DNA of 64,000 nucleotides from Bradyrhizobium tropiciagri. GTDB lineage: Bacteria; Pseudomonadota; Alphaproteobacteria; Rhizobiales; Xanthobacteraceae. Every line of letters starts with the position of its first letter. Position 1 is the stretch's first letter. The translations under genes and the position numbers were made by a program. The notes below the pieces were generated by a model. It saw only the letters and a program-made list of their open reading frames with translations, was not told the DNA's origin and did no database searches. Shown one piece after another: positions 34,771 through 42,254 of this stretch. The stretch spans positions 1 to 64,000 of the forward strand of contig NZ_JAFCKF010000008.1 of the NCBI RefSeq assembly GCF_018130545.1. Reading direction: 5' to 3'.

Positions 34771-35496
34771 ATGGCACGTGTTGCATTGGTGACGGGCGGA
34801 ACGCGGGGCATTGGAGCTGCGATCAGCAAGGCGCTGAAAGCGGCGGGCTACAAGGTGGCGGCAAGCTACGCCGGCAATGACGCCGCGGCGGAGAAGTTCA
34901 AGGCGGAGAGCGGCATCCCGGTCTACAAGTGGGACGTCTCATCGTTCGAGGCCTGCGCGGCCGGCGTGAAGCAGGTCGAGGCCGATCTTGGCCCGGTTGA
35001 CGTGCTCGTCAACAATGCCGGCATCACCAAGGATACCGCTTTCCACAAGATGACGCTCGAACAGTGGAATGCCGTCATCAACACCAACCTCGGCTCGTTG
35101 TTCAACATGACGCGCCAGGTGATCGAGGGCATGCGCGCCCGCAAGTTCGGCCGCGTCATCTCGATCTCCTCGATCAACGGCCAGAAGGGCCAGTTCGGCC
35201 AGGTCAACTATTCGGCGGCGAAAGCCGGCGACATCGGCTTCACCAAGGCGCTCGCGCTCGAGAATGCCAAGGGCGGCATCACCGTCAACGTGATCTGCCC
35301 CGGCTACATCAACACCGAAATGGTGCAGGCGGTGCCGAAGGACGTGCTCGAGAAGAACGTGATCCCGCAGATTCCGGTCAACCGGCTCGGCGAACCCGAG
35401 GAGATCGCGCGCGCGGTGGTGTTCCTCGCCGCCGACGATGCCGGCTTCATCACCGGCTCGACGCTGACCGTGAACGGCGGCCAGTACCACGCCTGA
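34771..35496 (+). CDS. phaB: Acetoacetyl-CoA reductase
   Basis: 241 residues of the short-chain dehydrogenase family. NADPH loop TGGTRGIG (8-15); catalytic S134, Y147 and K151 in the S-x12-Y-x3-K pattern; NNAG at 81-84. It reduces acetoacetyl-CoA to (R)-3-hydroxybutyryl-CoA, the monomer for PHB synthase. GGAGGAG-like sequence precedes ATG 34771. It is followed by a terminator with the same stem as that after phaA. No phaC is in the window. Confidence 0.96.
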   Translation: MARVALVTGGTRGIGAAISKALKAAGYKVAASYAGNDAAAEKFKAESGIPVYKWDVSSFEACAAGVKQVEADLGPVDVLVNNAGITKDTAFHKMTLEQWNAVINTNLGSLFNMTRQVIEGMRARKFGRVISISSINGQKGQFGQVNYSAAKAGDIGFTKALALENAKGGITVNVICPGYINTEMVQAVPKDVLEKNVIPQIPVNRLGEPEEIARAVVFLAADDAGFITGSTLTVNGGQYHA

Positions 35497-35541
35497 CGCG
35501 ACAAGCGTCGTCGCGTCGCAGGCGCACCCGATCAAGTCGTG

Positions 35542-35567
35542 ATGCCCGGCCTTGTGCCGGGCATTTT
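35542..35567 (+). terminator. Rho-independent terminator after phaB
   Basis: ATGCCCGGC (35542-35550) and GCCGGGCAT (35556-35564) with CTTGT loop, followed by TTTC. The stem is identical to that after phaA. Confidence 0.8.
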
Positions 35568-35644
35568 CGTCGTTACAACCGCGGGGCGCGAAGCAAGGAC
35601 GTGACTGCACACAGCCTTGCGCGGCCACGACAGATTGTATTGAG

Positions 35645-36511
35645 ATGACGACCCGAACTGCCACCCTTGTCGGCCTGACCGCCATCCTGATGTGGTCGCT
35701 GCTGTCGGTCATGACGGTCGCGACCGGGGCGATCCCGGCCTTCCAACTCGCCGCCATGACCTTTGCGATCGGCGCTGCGGTCGCGTTCGCAAGCTTCCTG
35801 CTGCGGCCGTCGGCGTTCGGCGCGTTGAGGCAGCCGTTGATCGCCTGGGTGGTCGGCGTCGGTGGCCTGTTCGGCTATCACGCACTGTACTTCCTGGCGC
35901 TGCGCTTCGCGCCGCCGGCCGAGGCCGGCCTGCTCAATTATCTCTGGCCGCTGCTGATCGTGCTGTTCTCGTCGCTGCTGCCGGGCGAGCGGCTGGCGAT
36001 CCATCACGTCATCGGCGCGCTGCTTGGCCTCGCCGGCACCGTGCTGCTGTTCGCCGGCAACACCGGCGCCTTCACGAAGGAGCAGATCCCGGGCTTCGCG
36101 GCGGCCTTCGTCGCAGCGTTCGTGTGGGCCGCCTATTCGGTGATGTCGCGCCGGCTCAAGGCGGTGCCGACGGATGCGGTCGCAGGCTTCTGCCTTGCGA
36201 CCGCGGCGCTTGCGGCGCTGATGCACATGATGGTGGAGACCACGGTGTGGCCCGCCACGCCGCTACAATGGCTTGCCGTCGTGGCGCTCGGCATCGGTCC
36301 GGTGGGCGCGGCGTTCTTCGCCTGGGACATCGGCATGAAGCGTGGCGACATCCGCGTACTCGGTGCCGCATCCTACGCCACGCCGCTGCTCTCGACCGGG
36401 TTCTTGATCGCAGCCGGCTTTGCCAAGCCCAGCGCCAACATCGCCATCGCCGCGCTCCTGATCGCCGGTGGCGGGCTGATCGCGGCGAAGGATATGGTGT
36501 GGAAGCGCTGA
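35645..36511 (+). CDS. EamA/DMT-family transporter
   Basis: 288 residues with ten hydrophobic helices: an EamA half beginning ATLVGLTAILMWSLLSVMTVA and a second beginning PGFAAAFVAAFVWAAYSVMSRRL. It is an inner-membrane exporter-type carrier of unknown substrate. ATG 35645 is preferred over the upstream ATG at 35552, which would lie in the phaB terminator. It is convergent to the cupin/gloB operon, with a repeat between. Confidence 0.88.
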   Translation: MTTRTATLVGLTAILMWSLLSVMTVATGAIPAFQLAAMTFAIGAAVAFASFLLRPSAFGALRQPLIAWVVGVGGLFGYHALYFLALRFAPPAEAGLLNYLWPLLIVLFSSLLPGERLAIHHVIGALLGLAGTVLLFAGNTGAFTKEQIPGFAAAFVAAFVWAAYSVMSRRLKAVPTDAVAGFCLATAALAALMHMMVETTVWPATPLQWLAVVALGIGPVGAAFFAWDIGMKRGDIRVLGAASYATPLLSTGFLIAAGFAKPSANIAIAALLIAGGGLIAAKDMVWKR

Positions 36512-36524
36512 GGTTCTATCAACT

Positions 36525-36644
36525 CGTCATTCCGGGGCGCGCGTAGCGCGAGCAATGATGCGCAATTGCGCATCTGAGAATCCATACTCACGATCGTGGT
36601 TATGGATTCCGGGCCTGCGCCAAGTGGCGCATCCCGGAATGACG
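36525..36644. repeat. Diverged GTCGTCCC-family palindrome (CGTCATTCCGG form)
   Basis: The ends CGTCATTCCGG and CCGGAATGACG pair, the block GTGGTTATGGATTCCGGG matches the right end of other copies, and TGATGCGCAATTGCGCATC (about 36553-36572) repeats the nested palindrome. It separates convergent genes. Confidence 0.75.
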
Positions 36645-36646
36645 AA

Positions 36647-37078
36647 CTAGGCCGGCTCCCAGCCCTTCGCCGCCAGCTCGAATGTCGCAAATTCGAATCC
36701 CGGTGCGACGGTGCAGCCGACCAGCGTCCAGTCGCCGCTGCTCTCCGCGGCCTGCCAGGCGCCAACAGGCACGATCGCCTGTGGCTGTTCGCCGCGCGCG
36801 ACGTCCGGCCCCAGCGTGATCGCGTGCTGTGGCTCGCCGTCCCGCGCAATCCGCAACGTCAGCGGCGCACCGGCGTAATAGTGCCACATCTCCACCGCGT
36901 CGATGCGGTGCCAGTGCGAGCGCTCGCCGTGCGCCAGCAAGAAGTAGATTGCGGTCGAATGCGCACGGCCATCGGCATCGGAGCGTTCGTCGCGAAACGT
37001 CTCGCGATAATGTCCGCCTTCGGGATGTGGCTTGAGCGCGAGCCGCGCGATGATCTCGGCAGCCGAGAGCTGTGACAT
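36647..37078 (-). CDS. DUF985 cupin-fold protein
   Basis: 143 residues of the Cupin_5/DUF985 family: PHPEGGHYRETFRD, STAIYFLLAHGERSHWHRID (metal-site His residues), MWHYYAGAPLTLRI and LVGCTVAPGFEFATFELA. Single-domain cupins bind a metal and often epimerise or bind sugars; this family has no firm reaction. Its ATG (37078) shares one base with the gloB stop (TGATG), so the two are translationally coupled. Confidence 0.9.
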   Translation of the reverse strand: MSQLSAAEIIARLALKPHPEGGHYRETFRDERSDADGRAHSTAIYFLLAHGERSHWHRIDAVEMWHYYAGAPLTLRIARDGEPQHAITLGPDVARGEQPQAIVPVGAWQAAESSGDWTLVGCTVAPGFEFATFELAAKGWEPA

Positions 37079-37845
37079 CACGACTTGTTCTTGCGCTCGC
37101 GGAGCTCGCCGAACACCTGGGCCGGGTCGGCGCCCTTCATGTGCAGCTTGGCTGCGACAACAGGCTCGTCGGCGCGCAGGAACACGTTGGCCTTCTTCTC
37201 GTCGCCGAGCAGCACCGGGATCGTCGGCTTGTTCTCGGCGCGCAGTTTTGTGACTTCCGCTGCGCGCGCCTGCAAGGCTGCGTTGTCGGGCTCGATGGTG
37301 AGCGCGAATTTCACGTTGGAAGCGGTGTACTCATGGCCGCAATAGAGACGGAAATCGTCCGGTAGCGAACGCAGCTTCAGGAGCGAATCCCACATCATCG
37401 GATAGGTGCCTTCGAACACCCGGCCGCAGCCGATCGAGAACAGCGTGTCGGCGGCGAACACCGCCTTCTCGCCGTCGAACACGTAGGAGATATGGTCGAG
37501 CGTATGGCCGGGCGTTTCCACCACGCGGGCCAAGAGACTGCCGACCTTGATGATGTCGGCATTGGCGGCGCGCAGATCGACATTGGCGATCTTGGCCGAT
37601 TGGTCGTGCGGGGCGACGACGCGGCAGCCATATTTCTGCTTCAGCTCGGCGACGCCGCCGACATGGTCGCCATGGTGATGGGTGATCAGGATGTCGGTCA
37701 GCGTCCAGCCTTCGCGCTCCAGCGCCTTGATGATCGGGCCGGCCTCCGGCGCGTCGATCGACGCCGTTGCCTTGGTCGCGGGATCGTGGATCAGGTACCC
37801 GAAATTGTCGGTGAGGCAGCTGAAGGTGCGAATTTCGGCGGTCAT
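37078..37845 (-). CDS. gloB: Hydroxyacylglutathione hydrolase (glyoxalase II)
   Basis: 255 residues of the metallo-beta-lactamase fold. The metal site THHHGDH (55-61) is intact, followed by further His ligands in VVETPGHTLDHISY and the C-terminal CGHEYTASNVKFAL, which binds glutathione thioesters. It hydrolyses S-lactoylglutathione to lactate, completing methylglyoxal detoxification. ATG 37845 follows GGAG by 5 nt. First gene of a two-gene operon with the cupin; divergent from a methyltransferase. Confidence 0.95.
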   Translation of the reverse strand: MTAEIRTFSCLTDNFGYLIHDPATKATASIDAPEAGPIIKALEREGWTLTDILITHHHGDHVGGVAELKQKYGCRVVAPHDQSAKIANVDLRAANADIIKVGSLLARVVETPGHTLDHISYVFDGEKAVFAADTLFSIGCGRVFEGTYPMMWDSLLKLRSLPDDFRLYCGHEYTASNVKFALTIEPDNAALQARAAEVTKLRAENKPTIPVLLGDEKKANVFLRADEPVVAAKLHMKGADPAQVFGELRERKNKS

Positions 37846-38030
37846 GATATCTCCACGAACAAACGGGACGGGCATTTCAGAGCATGATCGCTTCGGAAAA
37901 ACCGGTCGCAACTTTCCCGGATCGTGCTCTTAACGCGCCCAATATAGGTGTGAAATATGGCGTTAACGCTCCGGCGGCAACGCAAATTTCCGCGCCCTGC
38001 GGCGGCGAGGGGCATGTTAGGCTGGCCACC

Positions 38031-38783
38031 ATGGACGTCATCGACCTCCGCGACTTCTATTCGCAGCGCCTCGGCATCGTGGCGCGGCAACTGATCAACC
38101 GCGGCATCCGCGCACGGTGGCCGAACGCGGAAGGCCAGCGCGTGCTCGGCCTCGGCTATCCGACACCCTATCTCGGCCTGTTCCGTGATACCTGCGAGCG
38201 CTGCATTGCCTTCATGCCGGCAGCCCAGGGCGTGCTGAAATGGCCGACCGGCCGGCCCGCGCTGGCGACCCTGATCGACGAATTCTCGATGCCGCTGCCG
38301 GATGCCGCGGTCGACCGCGTGCTGCTGGTGCATGCGTTGGAGATGTCCGACGATCCCGAGCGGCTGCTGCGCGAGGTGTGGCGGGTGCTGTCGCCGTCGG
38401 GGCGGCTGATCGCGATCATCCCGAACCGGCGGGGCGTCTGGACCCGCACCGATGCCACGCCGTTCGGGCACGGCCGGCCCTATTCGCGGGCGCAGATCAC
38501 CCAGCTGTTGCGGCAGACCTGGTTCACGCCGGCGTCATGGGGCGAGGCGCTGTTCATGCCGCCGGTGCAGGGCAGCTGGTTCTTGCGCTCGGCGATGGCG
38601 TGGGAGCGCGTCGGCGCCGCGCTGTCGATGCCATTCGCGGGCGTGCATATCGTGGAAGCGAGCAAGCAGGTCTATCGCGCGATCCCTGCGCGCCGCGAGC
38701 GCACCCAGCTGATCCCGTCATTGCGTCCGGTGCTGGTGCCGTCGTCGACGGCGACGCGCAAGTCGAGTCACTCGGAGTCGTAA
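38031..38783 (+). CDS. Class I SAM-dependent methyltransferase-like protein
   Basis: 250 residues. It aligns with methyltransferase type 11: VLGLGYPTPYLGLF in motif I position (a degenerate glycine loop), FSMPLPDAAVDRVLLVHALEMSDDPERLLREVWRVLSPSGRLIAIIPNRRG for motifs II-III. Members next to gloB are widespread in alphaproteobacteria; the substrate is unproven. I start at ATG 38031, because the longer frame from 37884 overlaps the gloB promoter region and reads a common dispersed sequence (GCATGATCGCTTCGG). Confidence 0.85.
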   Translation: MDVIDLRDFYSQRLGIVARQLINRGIRARWPNAEGQRVLGLGYPTPYLGLFRDTCERCIAFMPAAQGVLKWPTGRPALATLIDEFSMPLPDAAVDRVLLVHALEMSDDPERLLREVWRVLSPSGRLIAIIPNRRGVWTRTDATPFGHGRPYSRAQITQLLRQTWFTPASWGEALFMPPVQGSWFLRSAMAWERVGAALSMPFAGVHIVEASKQVYRAIPARRERTQLIPSLRPVLVPSSTATRKSSHSES

Positions 38784-38807
38784 GACAACGCAGCCGTGAC
38801 ACGGATT

Positions 38808-38832
38808 CGCCACCCTCCAGGGGAGGGTGGCG
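38808..38832. terminator. Hairpin between convergent methyltransferase and DUF4167 genes
   Basis: CGCCACCCTCC (38808-38818) and GGAGGGTGGCG (38822-38832) form a perfect 11-bp stem with a 3-nt loop. It lies in the 62-nt gap between two convergent stops and could serve both, though no T run follows. Confidence 0.6.
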
Positions 38833-38845
38833 CTGTATATGTCTG

Positions 38846-39631
38846 TTACTCGTTGCCCGGATTGAAGTCGTCGCTCGGTGCCGGCTGCGCCGCCATGTCG
38901 GGACGCGGGCTGTGCGGACGACGGCGACGGCGCGGGAAGCGCTCGCTGCGTTCGCCGCGCTCTGCGCCGCCATTGTTGGCTTCATAGGTCCCGCCATTGA
39001 CCTGCGGCTGCGCGCCGCCGGTGATGAACGAGGGCAGGCGATCGACGCCGCCGGCATCCGCCATCGCGGGCTGCGGCTGGTTCTGCGGTTGCGGCTGGTA
39101 TTGCGGCTGCGGACGATGCTCGCGCTCGCGATGTTCGCGCGGTTGATGCTCACGCGGCTGCGCGTCCCGCTCGCGATGCTCGCGCGGCTGCTGTTCGCGC
39201 TGATACGGCTGCTGGCCGTTCTCGCGCATGAAGGGTTGCTGCTGCTGCGGCACGAAGCCCGGCTCCTGGCCGAAGCTCGAATAGCCGTCGCTGTCGTCGT
39301 CGCCGTCCTCGGTCGCGACCGGCTCGGCGTCGGGACGCGGCTGCTGCTGATTCTGCCGGAACTGCTCCTGCGCGGCCGCGATGATCCGGTAGTAGTGCTC
39401 GGCGTGCTGATAGTAGTTCTCGGCTGCCACCGGATCGCCGGAGGAGCGTGCATCGCGCGCGAGCTGGACGTATTTCTCGGCGACGTGGGAGGCCGTGCCG
39501 CGGATCTTGATGTCGGGTCCGTTCGATTCGTACACCCGTGTCAGGGGATTCTGGCCGCGCCGGTTATTGTTGTTGTTATTGTTGTTGTTATTCCGGTTGC
39601 GCATCCGCTTGTTGTTCTGACCGTTTCTCAT
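38846..39631 (-). CDS. DUF4167 protein, Asn/Gln/Arg-rich
   Basis: 261 residues. The N-terminus RNGQNNKRMRNRN then a run of ten Asn precedes the conserved DUF4167 core (LTRVYESNGPDIKIRGTASHVAEKYVQLARDARSSGDPVAAENYYQHAEHYYRIIAAAQEQF, about 30-92). The rest is a disordered Gln/Pro/Arg/Glu-rich tail with REHQPREH repeats. The basic, low-complexity make-up suggests an RNA-associated role, but this is inference. In many alphaproteobacteria it lies next to prmC, as here (493 nt downstream). Confidence 0.9.
   Translation of the reverse strand: MRNGQNNKRMRNRNNNNNNNNNNRRGQNPLTRVYESNGPDIKIRGTASHVAEKYVQLARDARSSGDPVAAENYYQHAEHYYRIIAAAQEQFRQNQQQPRPDAEPVATEDGDDDSDGYSSFGQEPGFVPQQQQPFMRENGQQPYQREQQPREHRERDAQPREHQPREHREREHRPQPQYQPQPQNQPQPAMADAGGVDRLPSFITGGAQPQVNGGTYEANNGGAERGERSERFPRRRRRPHSPRPDMAAQPAPSDDFNPGNE
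39563..39597. repeat. Trinucleotide (ATT/GTT) run coding for ten Asn
   Basis: A short ATT/GTT triplet run on the + strand encodes poly-Asn on the minus strand in the DUF4167 gene. Such runs can change length by slippage in whole codons without loss of frame. Confidence 0.6.
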
Positions 39632-39672
39632 CTGTCGCCTTTTATTCCAGCCCTGAAGTGATTGCAGTCCAC

Positions 39673-39725
39673 AGTCCGATTTCTCAAGTCCGATTTCTCA
39701 GAAGTCCGATTCCCAGAGTCCGATT
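39673..39725. repeat. Four direct repeats of AGTCCGATT before the DUF4167 gene
   Basis: Copies at 39673-39681, 39687-39695, 39703-39711 and 39717-39725, spaced 14, 16 and 14 nt. They lie 42-94 nt upstream of the DUF4167 start and could be a repeated protein-binding site or a product of slippage. Confidence 0.7.
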
Positions 39726-40028
39726 CGGCGCGCGCCTAGGCACACGGAATCGCGATACCGTTCGAAGTGGTTTCGATGTCGCCGACCATCTCGTTCAGCA
39801 AAGTCGCGTGCAGCAAAGACGCGTTCCCCAACCGCCGACAAAACGCGCCAGCGACCAAATCATACCGCCCGTTGAGACAGGCCCAGTTCTCGTGCGTAAG
39901 TCTTCAAGCGCAATAACAGGCTTTCGTTCGCTTGGCGGTCAGAGCAGCACAGCTTCGGCTATTGCGCTCAATAGACCTGCGTTCCTGGAACCTTTCGATC
40001 GGCGGGCTCTGCTGAACCCTGGTCATCA

Positions 40029-40086
40029 CCCGTAACGATTACGGGGCCAGCACCGATGTTGTGCCCGGAACGTAGTCGTTCCCGGG
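40029..40086. terminator. Two hairpins downstream of prmC
   Basis: CCCGTAA-CGA-TTACGGG (40029-40045) and CCCGGAACG-TAGT-CGTTCCCGGG (40064-40086, one bulge) lie 38-96 nt past the prmC stop on the minus strand. They may end prmC transcripts or belong to the following leader; no T tract follows. Confidence 0.4.
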
Positions 40087-40124
40087 GGATAATCCAAGAG
40101 GTTTTTTTGCGTTCCAATAGGACT

Positions 40125-41015
40125 TTATCGGGGCAGCCGGCGGGCTGAAACGGCCCTCGGAATGCCCCCGAGATCGGCTTTGGGCGGACCCGTTGGGGAT
40201 AAGCCGGAGGCCGTCATCAGGGCTTCAACGTCGGCACTTTGGCCCTGCCCAACTTCCACAACCAATAATCCACCCGAGGCCAAAAGACCCGCAGATTGCG
40301 AAATCAGCGCGCGGTAGGCGTCGAGCCCGTCGGCGCCGCCGTCGAGCGCCGCCCGCGGGTCGTGCGCCCGCACCTCGACGTCGAGCCCGGCGATGTCGGC
40401 CGAGGGGATGTAGGGCGGGTTGGACACGATCAGGTCGAACGTGCCGGTCAAGGCGCTGGCATAATCGCATGCGATCCACGTCGCGCGATCGCCAAGGCCG
40501 AGCTCGGCGGCATTCCGGCTTGCTGTCTGCAATGCTTCGGACGAAATGTCGGTGGCGAAGCCATGCGCGTTCGGCAGTTCCGAGAGCAGCGCCAGCAGGA
40601 TGGCGCCGGAACCGGTGCCGAGATCGGCGATCCGCAAGCTGCGATCCGCCGCGCCATTGGCGCGCAGCAGCTCGAGCGCGCGCTCGACCACGGTCTCGGT
40701 GTCTGGGCGCGGCACCAGCGTCGCAGCGGAAAGACGCAGCGGCAGTCCCCAAAACTCCTTGATGCCGAGGATGCGCGCGACCGGTTGGCCGGCGAGGCGG
40801 CGCCGCGCGAGGGCTTCGACGCGCTCCGCTTCGTCCTTGGTCAGGATGCGTTTGGCGCCGGTCACCATGCCGGTCAGATCGAGCCCCAGCGCATCGCCGA
40901 CTAGCAGCCGCGCATCGAGCTCGGCGCTGTCGTGGCCTGCGGCTACGAGGCGCGCGGCGAGCGTGCGCCTGATACCCTCGACGGTCTGGTCGCCATTGTC
41001 AGCTGATGCGCTCAT
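40125..41015 (-). CDS. prmC: Release factor glutamine methyltransferase
   Basis: 296 residues. PrmC (HemK) methylates the Gln of the GGQ motif in release factors. It has the N-terminal helical domain, a class I SAM site (ADLGTGSGAILLALLSELP), the catalytic NPPY motif (VSNPPYIPSADIAGLD) and the family ending GGLLVVEVGQGQ. Its usual partner prfA lies 6.8 kb away, separated by an inserted block. An ATG at 41015 is the first in-frame start. Confidence 0.95.
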   Translation of the reverse strand: MSASADNGDQTVEGIRRTLAARLVAAGHDSAELDARLLVGDALGLDLTGMVTGAKRILTKDEAERVEALARRRLAGQPVARILGIKEFWGLPLRLSAATLVPRPDTETVVERALELLRANGAADRSLRIADLGTGSGAILLALLSELPNAHGFATDISSEALQTASRNAAELGLGDRATWIACDYASALTGTFDLIVSNPPYIPSADIAGLDVEVRAHDPRAALDGGADGLDAYRALISQSAGLLASGGLLVVEVGQGQSADVEALMTASGLSPTGPPKADLGGIPRAVSARRLPR

Positions 41016-41120
41016 CGCGCGTTGTTAGCCGATGGTCGATGCGGCGTCGATATCGCTTGCGCGGCGCGTGGCCGGCGCGCACGGTCGATGCCTCAAATGA
41101 TCGATCCGGGACGCGCGACC

Positions 41121-41546
41121 ATGACGGGCTATGACGACCAGAATATCTTCGCCAAAATCCTGCGCAGCGAGATCCCGAGCTTCAAGATCCATGAGACCGA
41201 CCGGACCTTTGCCTTCCTCGACATCATGCCGCGTTCGCCGGGGCATACGCTGGTGATTCCGAAGGCGCCGGCGCGCGGCATCCTCGACATCGCGGAGGAC
41301 GACCTTGCCGCGGTGGCGCGATCGGCCAAGCGCATCGCCATCGCCGCGATGAAGGCATTCTCCGCCGACGGCATCATCATCCAGCAGTTCAGCGAGCCCG
41401 CCAGTGGCCAGGTCGTGTTCCACCTGCATATGCATGTGATGCCGGTGAAGGCCGGCGTTGCGCTGCTGCCGGCGCAGACCGTCAAGGCGGAGGTGGATGT
41501 GCTCGCCGATCATGCCAAACGCATGATCGCGGCGCTTGCGGACTGA
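41121..41546 (+). CDS. HIT-family nucleotide-binding hydrolase
   Basis: 141 residues with the histidine triad HLHMH (H101, H103, H105) near the C-terminus and the NIFAKILRSEIPSFKI N-terminal signature. Members hydrolyse purine nucleoside phosphoramidates (Hint type) or dinucleoside polyphosphates. ATG 41121 is preferred; the frame opens at 41022 in the prmC promoter region. It is convergent to the livF gene (9 nt). Confidence 0.93.
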   Translation: MTGYDDQNIFAKILRSEIPSFKIHETDRTFAFLDIMPRSPGHTLVIPKAPARGILDIAEDDLAAVARSAKRIAIAAMKAFSADGIIIQQFSEPASGQVVFHLHMHVMPVKAGVALLPAQTVKAEVDVLADHAKRMIAALAD

Positions 41547-41555
41547 ATAGCCGGG

Positions 41556-42254
41556 CTACACCCCGAGATAGCGTTGCAGCACGTCAGGCTGCGCCTTGAT
41601 CTCCTGCGCCGGCCCTTCATGGACGATGTGCCCATTGTTGATGATGTAGATGCGCTGCGCCAGCGCGAGCGTCGCGGCGAGGTTCTGCTCCACCAGCACG
41701 ATGGTTTGCCCGGCCTCGGCGAGATCGCGACACGCCTTCATCAGGTCGCGCACGATCACCGGCGCCAGCCCCTCGAACGGCTCGTCGAGCAGGATGATCT
41801 TGGGATCGCGCACCAGGGCGCGCGCGATCGCCAGCATCTGCTGCTCGCCGCCGGATAGATCGGTACCGCGATTGCCGCGCCGCTCGCGGAGCCGCGGAAA
41901 CATCTCGTAGATCCGGTCGAGCGGCCAGCGCTGCGAGGCGGTCAGGCCGGCGATCACGAGGTTCTCCTCGACGCTCAGGCTGCCGAAGATGCGGCGCTCC
42001 TCATGGACCAGCTGCATGCCGGCCTGCGCGATCTTGTGGCTCTTCTTGCCGGCGATGTCGACGCCGTCGAACTTCACCGAACCGCGGCGCGGGGTGACCA
42101 CGCCCATCAGGCTCTTCAGCGTCGTGCTCTTGCCGGCGCCGTTGCGGCCGAGCAGCGCCACCACCTCGTTGCGCTCGACGCGCATGGAGACGTCGAACAG
42201 GATGTGGGAATCCCCGTAATAGCTGTTCAGTCCGTTGACTTCGAGCAGGCTCAT
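41556..42254 (-). CDS. livF: ABC transporter ATP-binding protein (LivF type)
   Basis: 232 residues: Walker A LGRNGAGKSTT, signature LSGGEQQMLAIARAL, Walker B IILLDEPFEGLAP. It is one of the two ATPases of a HAAT-type importer. Its ATG overlaps the stop of the upstream permease-ATPase fusion by 4 nt (ATGA). With the fusion, livH and the binding protein it forms an operon running 46456 to 41556. Confidence 0.93.
   Translation of the reverse strand: MSLLEVNGLNSYYGDSHILFDVSMRVERNEVVALLGRNGAGKSTTLKSLMGVVTPRRGSVKFDGVDIAGKKSHKIAQAGMQLVHEERRIFGSLSVEENLVIAGLTASQRWPLDRIYEMFPRLRERRGNRGTDLSGGEQQMLAIARALVRDPKIILLDEPFEGLAPVIVRDLMKACRDLAEAGQTIVLVEQNLAATLALAQRIYIINNGHIVHEGPAQEIKAQPDVLQRYLGV

Larger units (their letters stand above)
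39632..40124. other. 493-nt non-coding region between prmC and the DUF4167 gene
   Basis: No convincing gene. Features: four copies of AGTCCGATT at 39673, 39687, 39703 and 39717 (14-16 nt apart), and two hairpins at 40029-40045 and 40064-40086 just after prmC. As the minus-strand leader of the DUF4167 gene it could be a long 5' UTR or carry a small RNA; I could not match it to tmRNA, 6S or RNase P RNA signatures. Confidence 0.6.

Noticed and set aside
34771-34790. RpoN-like TGGCAC...TTGC at the phaB start
   Set aside because: The GG to GC spacing is 8 instead of 10 and it lies in coding sequence.
38240-39661. 473-codon frame on the plus strand over the methyltransferase and DUF4167 genes
   Set aside because: The Leu/Arg-rich part is the complement of the Gln/Arg repeats of DUF4167, and the rest is an out-of-frame methyltransferase.
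39538-40035. 165-codon plus-strand frame in the prmC/DUF4167 gap
   Set aside because: Its first part is antisense to the poly-Asn coding run (CCCYCCCY), it has no ribosome site and no family resemblance.
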